Positions 11,007-22,400 of a DNA stretch of 64,000 nucleotides are shown piece after piece. The DNA lies in NCBI GenBank assembly GCA_038093975.1, contig JBBPTG010000003.1, forward strand, positions 434,001 through 498,000, read 5' to 3'. Origin of the DNA: Chalciporus piperatus (taxonomy: Eukaryota > Basidiomycota > Agaricomycetes > Boletales > Boletaceae). The notes under the pieces were generated by a model. It was not told where the DNA came from, did not search any database, and was given only the letters and a program-made list of their open reading frames with translations. The position numbers and the translations under genes were made by a program. How positions within the stretch are numbered: the stretch's first letter is position 1; each line of letters opens with the position of its first letter.

Positions 11007-14000
11007 CTACATGCCTAGAGTAGCTCTGTTCAATTGGTCTATAGCTTCGTTGGCTTCTCGAGCCATCACTCTCACTCTACCATCTGCATCCGTCGAGGCA
11101 ATATACCCCAGAGTGACCTTGGCTCGTCTGAGGAATGTCGTCGGTAAACTCTCCACCATCGCGCCATCATATATCGCGCGTGTGAGCTGCTGGAGGAGCA
11201 GCGTCCAGAAGTGCAGAGCGGCACGTCGCAGAGGTGGCAGCTTGGAGTCGACAGTAGTAGGCTTGGAGTCAAGGACCTCCTTCCCCTCATGTTCCTCGGC
11301 GGGTGTGCTGTTCTTCTCGGCCTCACCTTCTCTCGAATGCGATTGTGATTGCGGCATAGAAACCATTTCGACTTGAAGTAAATCAATCATACCCGTGATC
11401 AAGTCGTTCGTATAACGAAGAACGGAAACTAAGCTCGTTTTCACACATTCGGTGAGGAGTGAGATGGCGGATGTACGGAGGACAGTTGGAGCTTGGGATG
11501 CGCGAAAAACTGAGATGAGCCGGGGAACAATAATGTCAGCTGTTGGTTCGGTTTGTCAGACATAGCGCAATCGGCCCATTCCAGACGCGTACCATGAACA
11601 CCGAGCGCGTCCCCACATCGCCTAATCACCTGGCCAAGAGCCTCGCCGACGCGCACTTTAGCTTCCACTTCTTGTTTCGATAATGTCACTGCTGCGACAC
11701 CAGTGACATTCCGCGTGTATGTTTCGAGGAGATTACTTAGCACTTCCTTACCGAAAGCATCGACCATCGCAGAGAGACCCTGGACGGCGTTGAGGAAGAT
11801 ATAGGAATCGTCGTCTTGCAGAGACTGCATGAAGATCGACATGACAGCAGGAACCAATGCTGGCTCTGCTATAGTGGGAGCATGGGGACGTGATGATACG
11901 AGCTGCCTCAATAGGAGGAGGCCATGAGCCCGGACAGGTAAGATGGGGTCTTGAAGGAGCTTTAGAGCCTTTTGATAAATTTCTTGAGGGTTTTCTTCAT
12001 CTTTACCCCGCGGTGTAGGCCAGGAGGTCGAAGTAGATGCAAGCCGAGCAGTCATCACCATTCTGGCTTCCCTAGCTAACGTCCTGGTAGAAGCCGATGC
12101 ATCATTGGAAAGTGGTTCGAGAAGCGCGAAGATCTCGTTGAGCACCGGCGCATTTCGTGCCGATAATTCGGGGTTGGCTGTGAGGATGGTCACTAGCGAG
12201 TCTCTGATGAAATCTTGGCGTACCTTCCAGCACAGCAAGGAACAAATTGATTGCTGTCTCGGTGATGTTGTCTTCTGGTTGATCTTCAGCCCCTGGCTCC
12301 TCGTCGTCACTGTCACCATCCTCCAGAGCATCCTCTGAATCATTTGCAATCCTCAGATCGTCCAACCCAAGACCACGCGAACGCGCAGGTTTGTTAGGAG
12401 TCGTGGTGATAGCAGATGTCCCCTGGGACTCGAGGGAATGCTTGACGAATAATAACACATGTTCAGGTTTGCGAAGGATATTGGTTGGAGACGAATCGTC
12501 CGAGAGATGTGTCTGCATCTGAACGATCATTTGAAGATACAATAAAACTCTGGAGAGTGATTAGTTCATGCCTCCCGGTGGGTAAGCGATGCAGACCTTG
12601 ACGGATCAGCGTCTTGCTCAACCTTTGCCGAGTGGTAGGTCTCCAAAAACCTTACGAATAACTCGGAAGCAATATCTGGGCGATTGAGTGATTTGATATA
12701 GTCCACGAAATGTGAGGGATCAGGGTAAAGGTCCAGGAAGTTCTCCACCATTGACTCGTCTCCATTTTTCAAATCTTCCGGTGTAAGAAGGGAAAGCTTT
12801 GTTGGTTTGCTGGAGGCAATTGAGAAGATGAAACAAGGACACGAGGAGAAGCATGACCTACTCGGATGAGCCACGTTTAATTTCGCCCGTGATGTCCACC
12901 TCCCAGTAGATTCGCTCAATTTGGAGTATAGACTCGAGGGTGTCAACCCCTTCTTGTCTTTCAACCACGCGACCCCACGTTTTCAGTAGACCTTTCACCG
13001 ATTCTTTGAGAACCGGGTCGGATGCCTTCATTTTGTCAAGGTGGAGCATCAACGCATATAAAGCGGGCACCACTGGTGATAAAATGACGGCGATCAAAAC
13101 GGGAGATGGATCCGTATTGAGGAGGAAAATGGTAAGAGCAGAGAGCGCCCTCGACGGAGTCATAGACAACACCGCTGACAGGCCTTCTTGGGTTCTGTTT
13201 GAATCCGTCGATATTTGCATTACTGGGAGGTGTATGACAGGTAATACAAGAGAGGAGACCAATGCATGATGCGCGAACGCGGAGTCCAACATCCGGGAGA
13301 CGGCAAAAGACGTAGCTCGCCTATAAGTCACAGAAACATCATCGGACAAGAGGTCCATCAGTGGAGGGATGATGGTCGCAAAATATTCCTATTGAAGAAA
13401 ACTTGAGCATTGAGAAGGCAAGCAATAAATACGATGTTCGAACCTCCGGCTTGAGGCCCGCGGGTACGACTTTAAGGATACCCGCTGTGCGCTCGTATTT
13501 TTCGAGCGGTGGATCATCAGGGCCCTCTTGCTCGCCAAACACCGCGGCAAAAAGTGCTCGTACACCACCCGGTCGAAGAAGGCTTTTGGTAAGCAATGAT
13601 GAACAGAGTTTGCGGACATGAAGAGGCGGTGGTGGCAAGTTGGATAGTATTGCGCCCAGATCGGTGATTACCTGAGGCAGAGGGAGACTTTGCAGAGAGA
13701 ATTTGAATGATATGTATAGCTATGTAGCGAATACACGCACAGTTCTAGAAGACGGAGTACAGGTTGGCGCAAGTTAGGTAGAGAAGGACCCTCCTCTGAA
13801 ACGAGTGACTTGGGTAGCCAACCAAGAGCAATAGATGCTCTGAGAAGATCGGAAACGTGTCTGTCGAGTATCGTTGTTGTGATCAGAGTCTGTGGGAGTG
13901 ATGCATACACGCCGCGGGGGAAAAGGATCGACATGAGGGTGGTCAATAAGGCGGATAGTTCCCTGAGGTCTGCGAGCGAAGTTGAAGGATCGCTGAGCGT

Positions 14001-14360
14001 CGGGTGCTTAGTGGGCCATGAGAGCGCCAGTCGATCAAGTAACGAATTGATGCCCCATCGAAAGACGATAGTCAACAGGGTGCGTAGCAGATTTAAGTCA
14101 CGTGTACCAATGGCAGGGCGATCGTCTGATGTGTCTGGGAAAGCATCGAGGAGCTGCTGAACGCGTTGGACTACATCAATCGCGCACTTGGCAGTCTCTA
14201 ACTGAAGATCACGGAGGGAATAGTTGGCAAGATCTGGGGAGTGTTTTCCTAACGACGAGTAGAACTGGGCAATCCTTTCTGCGAGGGTCTTGTCCGTGTC
14301 CTGTTCGGATGGGGCGACGAGAAGAGATGCACTGGTGAGCAGATGGTGGACGGAAGACAT
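11007..14360 (-). CDS. RTP1: RNA polymerase II assembly factor Rtp1 / TANGO6-like ARM-repeat protein
   Basis: A long, helix-rich, HEAT/ARM-type protein of about 1,000 residues in several exons. The first exon runs 14360-13741, the next begins at 13687. Near the C-terminus (about 11,600-11,850) is the block DDSYIFLNAVQGLSAM followed by VEAKVRVGEALGQVIRRCGD, which matches the first RTP1 C-terminal domain as I recall it. The last exon (LVPRLISVF... RTSAISLL) matches the second. In yeast, Rtp1 helps nuclear import and assembly of RNA polymerase II; the animal homolog is TANGO6. An acidic linker (DDEEPGAEDQPED) lies mid-protein. The start is the ATG of MSSVHHLL with no better upstream choice. Confidence 0.8.
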
Positions 14361-14496
14361 TCGGACGAGATAATTATCATGATTACATGATAAGTGATTA
14401 GTGATAAATAATATGAAAATAAATATAAAATATATAGATCTTAGTTTTGATCAGACTTGGATCAGACACTCCTTGAGACAGCCCTCTCGTCTTGCG

Positions 14497-16516
14497 ATGA
14501 GCAAACTGAACATCAACGCTTTCGAGTTCGTGCCAGGCAGGCAGTTCTCTCTTCCCCAGCAGCAGCCTCCCCCACCCATCGAACGCCCTTCTCACACAGA
14601 AGCCCCTCCTCCCCCTCCAACCATCTCCCTCAACATCGGTGCATCCAAGCCCGCGCCCGCTCCACCTGCACCATCACGCGATTCCGCAACACCAGCCCCT
14701 TCCCATCCAGGCTCACACTCTTCTTCCCCTGCACCCCCGGTATCAAAGAAGATATTCTCTACCGAGAAATCCAAAACAGACACCAATGCGATCGCACGAG
14801 AAGTCCAATCCGCTGCTGATGACGAAGTGCTCAATGACCTCTTTGGTGATAGTCCGTACATCCCTTTGCCTTCCCTCCGCATGGAATTGACATCGCCCTT
14901 CAGTCAAAGAACATCTCAATGTCGTCTTCATCGGTCACGTAGACGCTGGAAAAAGTACTCTAGGCGGCAATCTCCTTTTCATGACAGGCGTCGTTGATAA
15001 AAGAACCATGGAGAAATATCAGCACGATGCAAAAGAAGCGGGAAGAGAAACTTGGTATCTTAGCTGGGCCCTGGATTCCACTCCACAGGAACGTAACAAA
15101 GGCAAGACAGTCGAAGTCGGCCGTGCCTACTTTGAGACAGCTTTCCGCCGGTACACTATCCTGGACGCTCCTGGGCACAAAACGTACGTTCCTTCCATGA
15201 TCAGTGGCGCCGCCCAAGCAGACGTCGCTGTCCTTGTCATCTCAGCTCGCAAGGGTGAGTTTGAGACTGGCTTCGAGAGAGGTGGTCAAACGAGAGAGCA
15301 TGTCATGCTCGTTAAAACCGTCGGGGTATCCAAAGTCGTGGTCGTTATCAATAAGATGGACGACCCGACCGTCAACTGGGAAGAAGCGCGCTACAATGAG
15401 ATCAAGGACAAGCTGATACCCTTCATCAAGTCTGCCGGGTTCAACCCAAAGGATGTTACCTTTATACCTATCTCAGCCTATACTGGAGCGAATGTTAAGG
15501 AGCCTATGCCGGAATCGGCGTGTACCTGGTGGAAGTGTGTCAGCTTCACACATCTTTATATACGAGTGCTGACCTTTTTTTGCAGTGGACGTTCGCTTCT
15601 CCAACATCTAGACGAGATGCCAATGGTTGATCGAAAGCTCAATGCACCACTCATGATGCCGGTCTCCGAAAAGTACAAAGACATGGGTGCCATTGTGGTC
15701 GGGAAGATTGAGTCAGGTCACATTCGCAAGGGAGACCCTCTCGTTCTGATGCCCAACAAAGTGAACGTGGAGGTCACCGCAATTTACAACGAGTTGGAAG
15801 AGGAGATAGCATCTGCGATCTGCGGAGATAACGTACGAGTCAGGCTACGAGGAGTCGAGGACGAGGACATCAGTCCTGGATTTGTGCTTACAAGTCCAAA
15901 GCACCCCGTGCGTGCTGTGCGGCATTTCGAAGCTCAGCTGGCGATCTTGGAGCACAAGAACATCATTTGCGCCGGATACTCGGCAGTCATGCATGTTCAT
16001 ACATTGTCGGAAGAAGTCACATTGCCGGTACGCTCGTATCCTCTCTATCCGTCACCATGATACCGACTGCCATTTAGGCTCTGCTGCATTACTTCGACAG
16101 AGCAACAGGGCGAAAGTCTAAGAAGCCACCCCAATTCGCCAAAAAAGGTGAGCAGCACAACTTTGTACTTGTCTCGGTACCGTGACCGTGACCGTTGCGC
16201 GAAGGTCAAAAGATCGTGGCCCTCATCGAGGCCCCTCTTCCGGTCTGCGTCGAGAGGTTCGTTGACTACCCACAGCTTGGGCGTTTTACATTGCGAGACG
16301 AAGGTGCGTATTGGATATTCTTTTCGTTCTCTTACCTCATGTACCCTGTCACAGGCCGTACTGTCGCGATAGGAAAGGTATGTAATAAAGCGAACAAAGG
16401 AGCGACCTGACCTTCAACGCTTTGCTTTCCAGGTCACGAGACTCATTGATGAACGTATCGACGACCTTGCTGACGGTGTGTCGAATGTCACGCTCTCCGC
16501 TGCTGCTGCTGCGTGA
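14497..16516 (+). CDS. SUP35: Eukaryotic peptide chain release factor 3 (eRF3/Sup35)
   Basis: Seven exons (14497-14851, 14904-15534, 15586-16027, 16078-16147, 16205-16303, 16355-16377, 16433-16516), 567 residues. It is the translational GTPase that works with eRF1 at stop codons. GTPase motifs: GHVDAGKST, the KGKTVEVGRA switch, DAPGHKT, NKMDDP and an SAYTGAN G5-like block. Beta-barrel domains 2 and 3 follow (GAIVVGKIESGHI... RFTLRDEGRTVAIGKV). The N-terminus is short and Pro/Ser-rich. It opens with SKLNINAFEFVPG, which fits the PAM2 motif that binds the MLLE domain of poly(A)-binding protein. There is no Gln/Asn-rich prion-type repeat region as in budding yeast. An in-frame ATG lies 96 bases upstream, but the PAM2 placement favours 14497. 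Confidence 0.93.
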
Positions 16517-17166
16517 GGTACTTCGCGAGAGGGATGATGTATGAGTGGGGAATGCGGTTGATATGGTGTATGTTGTTTTGTAGATTGTCGTTGGAGGATT
16601 GCTCCGATCCCGAGGGGCCTTCCCCCCTTCCCTACGTGCTGGAGATCAGGTAAAGTGTAGCTAATAACGATTATTCACCATGTATCGTGTGACCGTTCTA
16701 ACGGTTGCGAGTCCTTCCAACGGTAATCGCATTTCGATTTTCCAGCCTGAAGCTCTCAGACTTTCTGTCATCCCCTCGGTGTTAAATTTAACTCATCCGT
16801 CGGAATGATATCTGGTCTTGACCACCGGCACGTACTAGCCCGCGCGATGACCACAAGTGAGATTCACTTTCGCCCCTCTCGAACTCGTACACACCGACGC
16901 TGACATTCCGTTGGTTTGGACTAGACTCACTAGGGTGTTATCGCAGTTATCTCGGACTCTGAGAATAGACCCGTCGGCTCGCGGCCGTCATACACCATGG
17001 CTTATGTAGTACCGCGGTCCGCGTGCGCCAAGAGTCGTGGTGCCTTCGTGAGTATAGTGCCTGTCGCGCAGCAGTGGGTGGAACTTTAAATAAGGCTCCG
17101 TTGTACCCTCGAATTATTCATCAAGGACTTACCCCGAAGATCTGCACTGGGCTTTCGACCAAAGCC
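16517..17166. other. Intergenic region eRF3 - RTA1-like
   Basis: 650 bases holding the eRF3 3' end and the promoter of the RTA1-like gene. No coding potential, tRNA or repeat was recognised. An in-frame extension of the RTA1-like protein upstream of its chosen ATG (from about 17023) is open but has no membrane character. Confidence 0.5.
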
Positions 17167-18291
17167 ATGGCGAACCCCAAGAATGACCCGAACAACATCC
17201 TGAGGTATATCGCCTCCAATACATTAACTGGGATCGCTATCTGTACGTTTAGACACCTCTCCGCTTCAGGCAGGAAAGTTAGGCTCACTTTTCTTCATTC
17301 AATGCAGCCTTGATTCTGGTCGTGGCATTAATCCAGTCTTACTGGACGAAGAAGTGGGGGCCGAAATGGATGCTGTCTCTTGTCATCGGAGAGTATAGTG
17401 AGCTTTCCGTCCTTCTAACGAAACTTGATTCCACTTGATATTAGCGTATGCAATCGGCTTCGCCATCCGCTTCGGGTTGCATCATATGCCCGATTCAAGA
17501 AATCTATACATTGTCGAGGACTTCTTCGTCGTTCTGTCGGTGTGGCCAAACTTCCTTTGTCGTTGGATACAAGAGTTCATCTCTTCTTACGCGAATAGCC
17601 TTGTGCATTTATTGCCGCCAATTATATTCTCCTTGGCCAACTTGCGCGCTATCTAGACTGTACTCGCCACCTGATCGTGCCAGCCAGGCGTATCACGCTC
17701 ATTTTTGTTACGTCGGACGTAACAACCTTCATGATACAGGCTGCCGGTGGGGGGTTATCAACAGCCAATAGCATATCGACGGCGTTAGCAGGCCAGCACG
17801 TACGTTTCTCGATATAAACCTGCATTGCACGACTGAATGATTGTAGATGTTCTTGGCAGGCCTGGCACTCCAGTTGGCCTCATTTGCGACATTCTCCACG
17901 ATTTACGCCTTCTTCCTCTATAGGGTTTATAAATATGAAGGCCTAATCTGGGGAAAGGATTCCGAGAAAACGTGGTACAATGACTGGCGAGCTCTTGCAG
18001 GAGCCTTATGTCTAAGCAGCGTCGGAATTCTGGTGAGTGGGCAGAAAGGTGCTGGAGCAATGTAGCTAACATTCTACGAAGATCCGATCTGTGTACAGGG
18101 TGATTGAGCTTTCTCAAGGATATGCAGGCTACCTAGGCACGTCCGAGGCGTACTTTTATGGTCTCGACACGCTACCTCTCTTCATCGCTATCAGCGTTTA
18201 CGTCCCCTTCTGGCCAGGTCGATTCATACCATCTGTGAAGCGACCCAACGAAGAGAGCCAGTCAAGCACTAGCATAGAACAGAAGCTATAA
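17167..18291 (+). CDS. RTA1-like multi-pass membrane protein
   Basis: A six-exon model gives about 300 residues with seven hydrophobic segments, the pattern of the fungal RTA1/RSB1 (lipid-translocating exporter-like) family. Typical blocks are YAIGFAIRFG, PCAFIAANYILLGQLARYLD, the FVTSDVTTFMIQAAGGG segment and RSVYRVIELSQGY. RTA1 proteins confer resistance to 7-aminocholesterol or handle sphingoid bases in yeast; the substrate here is unknown. All introns are about 47-60 bases. The start at 17167 (MANPKNDPNN) just precedes the first hydrophobic segment. The tail is short, polar and Ser-rich. It converges with the next gene; only 85 bases separate the coding ends. Confidence 0.85.
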
Positions 18292-18376
18292 TGTTGCCTT
18301 GAATATCATGAACCTCACTGGAACAGCTTGAATGGAGTCAAGAGGAAACACGTACGAGTCTGAAGGCACTAGCAAG

Positions 18377-19012
18377 TTATAGATCCATTAAAAATGCAGC
18401 TAGTCCCTCGTTGTGTTCTTTTATCTGTTTGCGGGCTTTCGTGGTTTCAGCCCTGTGACGATCACGAGCCAACATCTCTTGTAGCGTCGAAGCATTTGTG
18501 TGCTTTTTCTTGGATAAAGCAGAAGCGTGTGGCACGGCCTTGGGTGAAGTACCAGCAGTCAAGGGCCCGGGAGGTTCGCCTGGTGGACGAGGTTTCTGAT
18601 CCATTTCCTTACTCGCTGCAGGAGCACTTTTGGATGTTTTTTCGCTTCCCGTGTTTGACGTGCTACTTGTTAGGTGGACAGGCGTGGGCTCGTTATCCCC
18701 AGGGAGAGATGGGCTGGTGGAGGAACCGCATATCTTGCAAGTCCTTTGGAGAGCTTTCCGGTGCGAGGACTTGGACACTCTCTGCTTCTTCCTCGCTGGT
18801 CCGACCAGTTGTGATGGATTATCACCGGAGAAGTGATATGTACCACATCTAGGACAATGGGAGGACCCTAAGATGAGTGCGACTTCTGGGTGGAGAGTAG
18901 CGGATCGTGACGTATGAAGCACGGAAAGAGCAGGGGAGACTGAGTGCAGCGCTGACGCTAGATGAAGTCGGTATTTGATCGTCGCTGTTGGCCATTCCGA
19001 AGTCGAGGTCAT
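18377..19012 (-). CDS. Small zinc-ribbon protein, possibly RNase P/MRP Rpp21/SNM1-like
   Basis: One uninterrupted frame of 211 residues from the ATG at 19012. It has an N-terminal helical part (IKYRLHLASALHSVSPALSVL) and two Cys pairs, CPRC and CKIC, about 45 residues apart with a very basic stretch between (ARKKQRVSKSSHRK). A Pro/Ser-rich linker and a charged C-terminal helix (LARDRHRAETTKARKQIKEH) follow. The CxxC-basic-CxxC arrangement resembles the Rpr2/Rpp21/SNM1 subunit domain of RNase P/MRP, but conservation is too weak for certainty. The frame is open upstream of 19012 without an ATG, so an extra 5' exon is possible. Confidence 0.55.
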   Translation of the reverse strand: MTSTSEWPTATIKYRLHLASALHSVSPALSVLHTSRSATLHPEVALILGSSHCPRCGTYHFSGDNPSQLVGPARKKQRVSKSSHRKALQRTCKICGSSTSPSLPGDNEPTPVHLTSSTSNTGSEKTSKSAPAASKEMDQKPRPPGEPPGPLTAGTSPKAVPHASALSKKKHTNASTLQEMLARDRHRAETTKARKQIKEHNEGLAAFLMDL

Positions 19013-19428
19013 CGATTCAGATTTTTGACTTCTTGTGTTCACTGCATATAGAGCTGGTAACTTGCCGGGGGCACGAGAATTTGTGCCCAAAACAAGCAAG
19101 TCACCAGCAGAATACCTCGCTCACCCTATCTTCCCTGTATTCTTGCAACGTCGTCAGACTGCAGATAAAATTACGAAGAAATCCAGTGTCGAGGTAACAC
19201 TACTACATGGGTCATGGGTCAGGCTACGATAGACGCATTGCAGACACGAAACGAAAACATCCTAGGGAATAAAGCGGTGTGAAAACACCTCATAGAAATA
19301 CCTGTACAGGTGCGTGAAGAGGTCATGCGGCAACATCAAAGAAAGGCAAGGCGAAGGAGAGCATGTGGAACATGAAAACTATCGTACAACAGATAGGCCG
19401 CGAAAGGATTGAAGCGGTCATCAAGAAC
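19013..19428. other. Intergenic region, zinc-ribbon gene promoter and SSD1 3' end
   Basis: About 415 bases between two minus-strand genes. It includes the SSD1 3' flank and the upstream region of the small zinc-ribbon gene. I see no RNA gene, repeat or further coding frame. Confidence 0.45.
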
Positions 19429-22400
19429 TTATTTATTCTGTTCAGCGTAAGGGTTCACACTGTACACCTTGATGACAGGTGGACTCTTGGTAAGGTCAGC
19501 GGTCACAATCACCTAATACAGATCATTAGTCTATGGAAATAGGTCAGTCATGTCCACGTACCGGCACAGTCATAAGCTCCCGAATGTCCTGGATCTTGTG
19601 ACCAGATGGGGTTGTCCTCAGGCCTTCGAACACAGGTTCAACTTTGGCGGCAGAGAGCCAGCGCTGCTTAGATGTCTCGATCTCTTTGATGACCTCGCTG
19701 TCTCTACCGAGGATGATCTCGTCTTCCTCGGCCTCATCCTCATCGAAAAGCGCCTTCTCGTCATGCACAGAGCGTGATGCTACTTCCATCTTGGCAGCAT
19801 GGGCCTCAGCATTCTGCTTGACCTTCTTCAAGTGCTCGTCGTCACTATTTTCTGCGAGCCAAGTGATGACGTCCTTGCTTGACCAGTAGATTTGCAGGGT
19901 ATGGGTGTGCTCATCGTAAACGTGATTCTATAAAGAGGATCAATAGCGTGGAGATGTATCAATTGCAGCACTGACATCGATAGGCATCTGGTCAACGTGA
20001 ACTCTCTTCTCGATTCCAAACTCGGGGACCACGACGTCGAAAGCAGCGTCGAGCACGTTTACCACCTTTGCCTGGCGGATTACCGGACCATAACGGTGGG
20101 TTAAGTCCGAAATGAAAACACAGAGGAAGAGGTGGGTGGATTGCTCCTGTGCCAGTTTCGCTGAATCTCTCTTGCTGCAAAAGACTCAGGGAAAATCCGA
20201 CTTATAAGGACGAAAATACGCACATGTTGCATTGCTGAGCGACCTTGGCAACGGCATCTCTGTCCATAGTAAACTTCGGTTCACCTGCAGTTGCAAGATC
20301 AGAGCTTGGTATACCAAAACATGGAGTTTTCACTCACTTCCGCCTTGGAGAGCAGACTCGAGCTGGCGGTGCGCCAGGATATCCGCGTAACGGCGAATAG
20401 GAGACGTGAAGTGGGTGTAGAGGGGAACATTGAGCGAGTAGTGACCGTATTTAGCGATATCCAACATTCCAGCACAAAAGTATTTGGCACGTTGGGTAGC
20501 TTTGAAGCAAAGCAGCTCAAGCACCAAGCGAGCAGTCGGGTTGGTGATTGCATCGAAAGACTTCATGATACCTCCTGAGGAAATTATGTCCACCTCCACA
20601 CCCAAACGCTTGGCTCGTTCGGAGAAGGCGTTCTGTGGGGACAGTATTGACATATGATGGGTATATACGAGAATTTCAAGCAACGTACCAGGCGCCTTTC
20701 GATAGGTGAATCGTGCCTGCGCAAAAGTGCTTGTTCAGGAAGGTGGACAGCAACACGCTGAGCTACAGCAATGTTGGTCAAGAGCATGAACTTGAACCAT
20801 GGTGTGAGCCTTGGTTATGGTGCGGGCTAACTAATACGCACCTCTTCGATCATCTCATTTGCCTCGTTGGTCTCAGACTGCGTGCAATCTATGGGAAGAC
20901 CGTTTCCGTCCAGCGTGAACGAAAGACGGGAATCGGAGAGACTCAGGGCTCCGTCGTTGAAACGCCTGGTACGAAGCTCTCTGGCAATGTTGTATAACGC
21001 TCTTATATCATTCTCAATTGCAGCCGCACTGTGCTCCGGTGCGACAAGACCAGTGAGTGATTGACCGTCAATCGCTTTCTTCGCATCGGCGTAGGAGAGT
21101 TTGGCGGCAGATCTTTTGAATAATCTAAATAAACTGTCAACGAGGTGATGGATTTAACTCACTTGATGATCGTCTTGCCAAACCATTTGTTAACAACCTT
21201 GCCTTCTGCTGTCATCGTGAAGACAGTCGAGAAAGCGAGACGTTCGACGCCGGGAACCAAGCTACAGGCTTCTTCGCTGAGGGTAGGGGGTAACATCGGA
21301 ACTGCTCTTTGAACGAGATATACACTCGTGGCTCGCTTGCGAGCATCTCGATCAAGCGCAGTGTTGGGTTTCACGAAATAAGATACATCCGCAACGTGAA
21401 TGCCAACCTCATAGGTGCCGTCGTCGTTCGCCTTGATGGATAGGGCATCATCCAAGTCCTTGGCCGTCTCCGGGTCGATGGTGAAGATGCGCTCCTGGCG
21501 CAAATCCTTCCGAACTTCGTATTCCCTCTCGGGGATACTAATGCATCCAGGTCAGGTGGAAATCAAATGTAAAAAATGAACAACATACGTCCAAGGGGTG
21601 GGCGGGAGACACTTGAGTACGCTCTCAGAGAATTCTTCGGTGGGGAAGTTGCAATCTTTCAAGAGTGCACTGGTCTCAACCTCGATATCCCCGATGGGTC
21701 CAAGCTCCTCGGCCAAAGTGCCGAATGGATGGAGGGAAGATATAGGCTATGTCCTTGAGTGTGAGTGAAAATCCGTGAGTCAGTCATGGACACGCACATG
21801 ACGCTTAATACAGGCAACAAACAACCTGTTGGCGTAGGCCTCGGGACTCTGAACGAAGTCCGCTGGAGCTTGTTCAGTGGGGATGGCGATCAAGGGTACA
21901 CGTTTGTCTGTTGGCTTGAACCAGACGATCTTGGGACGTTCAATCGGTCCACGTCTCGGCTCGTCGCCACGGTCACCTTCTCGCTCACGACGCTCGGCCT
22001 CTTGCTTTTCTTTCGTTGCAGCAGAAGATGGACGAAGAAGACCGAGCGTGCCAGAAAAGAGTTGCCCGGGCATGCGCTCCACGACCGCCACGACATGGCC
22101 GGCGAACTGGGGTTTGACTTCGTCTGTAACCCTGCAGCTGATTGTCAGTACCTAGATCAAATCAACAACAAAACGCCGCACTCTTCATCCTCGAATAACA
22201 TCAAACCCTGGCCTTCCACCTCAACGTCGTCTTTCTTCTTGTCATCTTTGCGACCGGCGGCTGTCTTCATGTCGTAGGCGGAGTTTTCTTCCTTCTTACG
22301 CTTCTTCTCTTCCTTTTCCTTCTTTGTTCCCCATACCTCGTCGACATCAAGGAGCTCGACAGCAACGATATCCCCCTCGAGCGCGCGGTTGCGGTCTTTG

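Noticed and set aside
16681..16745. A possible tRNA B-box (GGTTGCGAGTCC)
   Set aside because: It lacks the GGTTCRANNCC pattern, and no matching A-box or cloverleaf stem is nearby.
17023..17166. N-terminal extension of the RTA1-like protein from about 17023
   Set aside because: It is open but carries neither a membrane segment nor a signal sequence, and the ATG at 17167 is the nearest one to the first hydrophobic segment.
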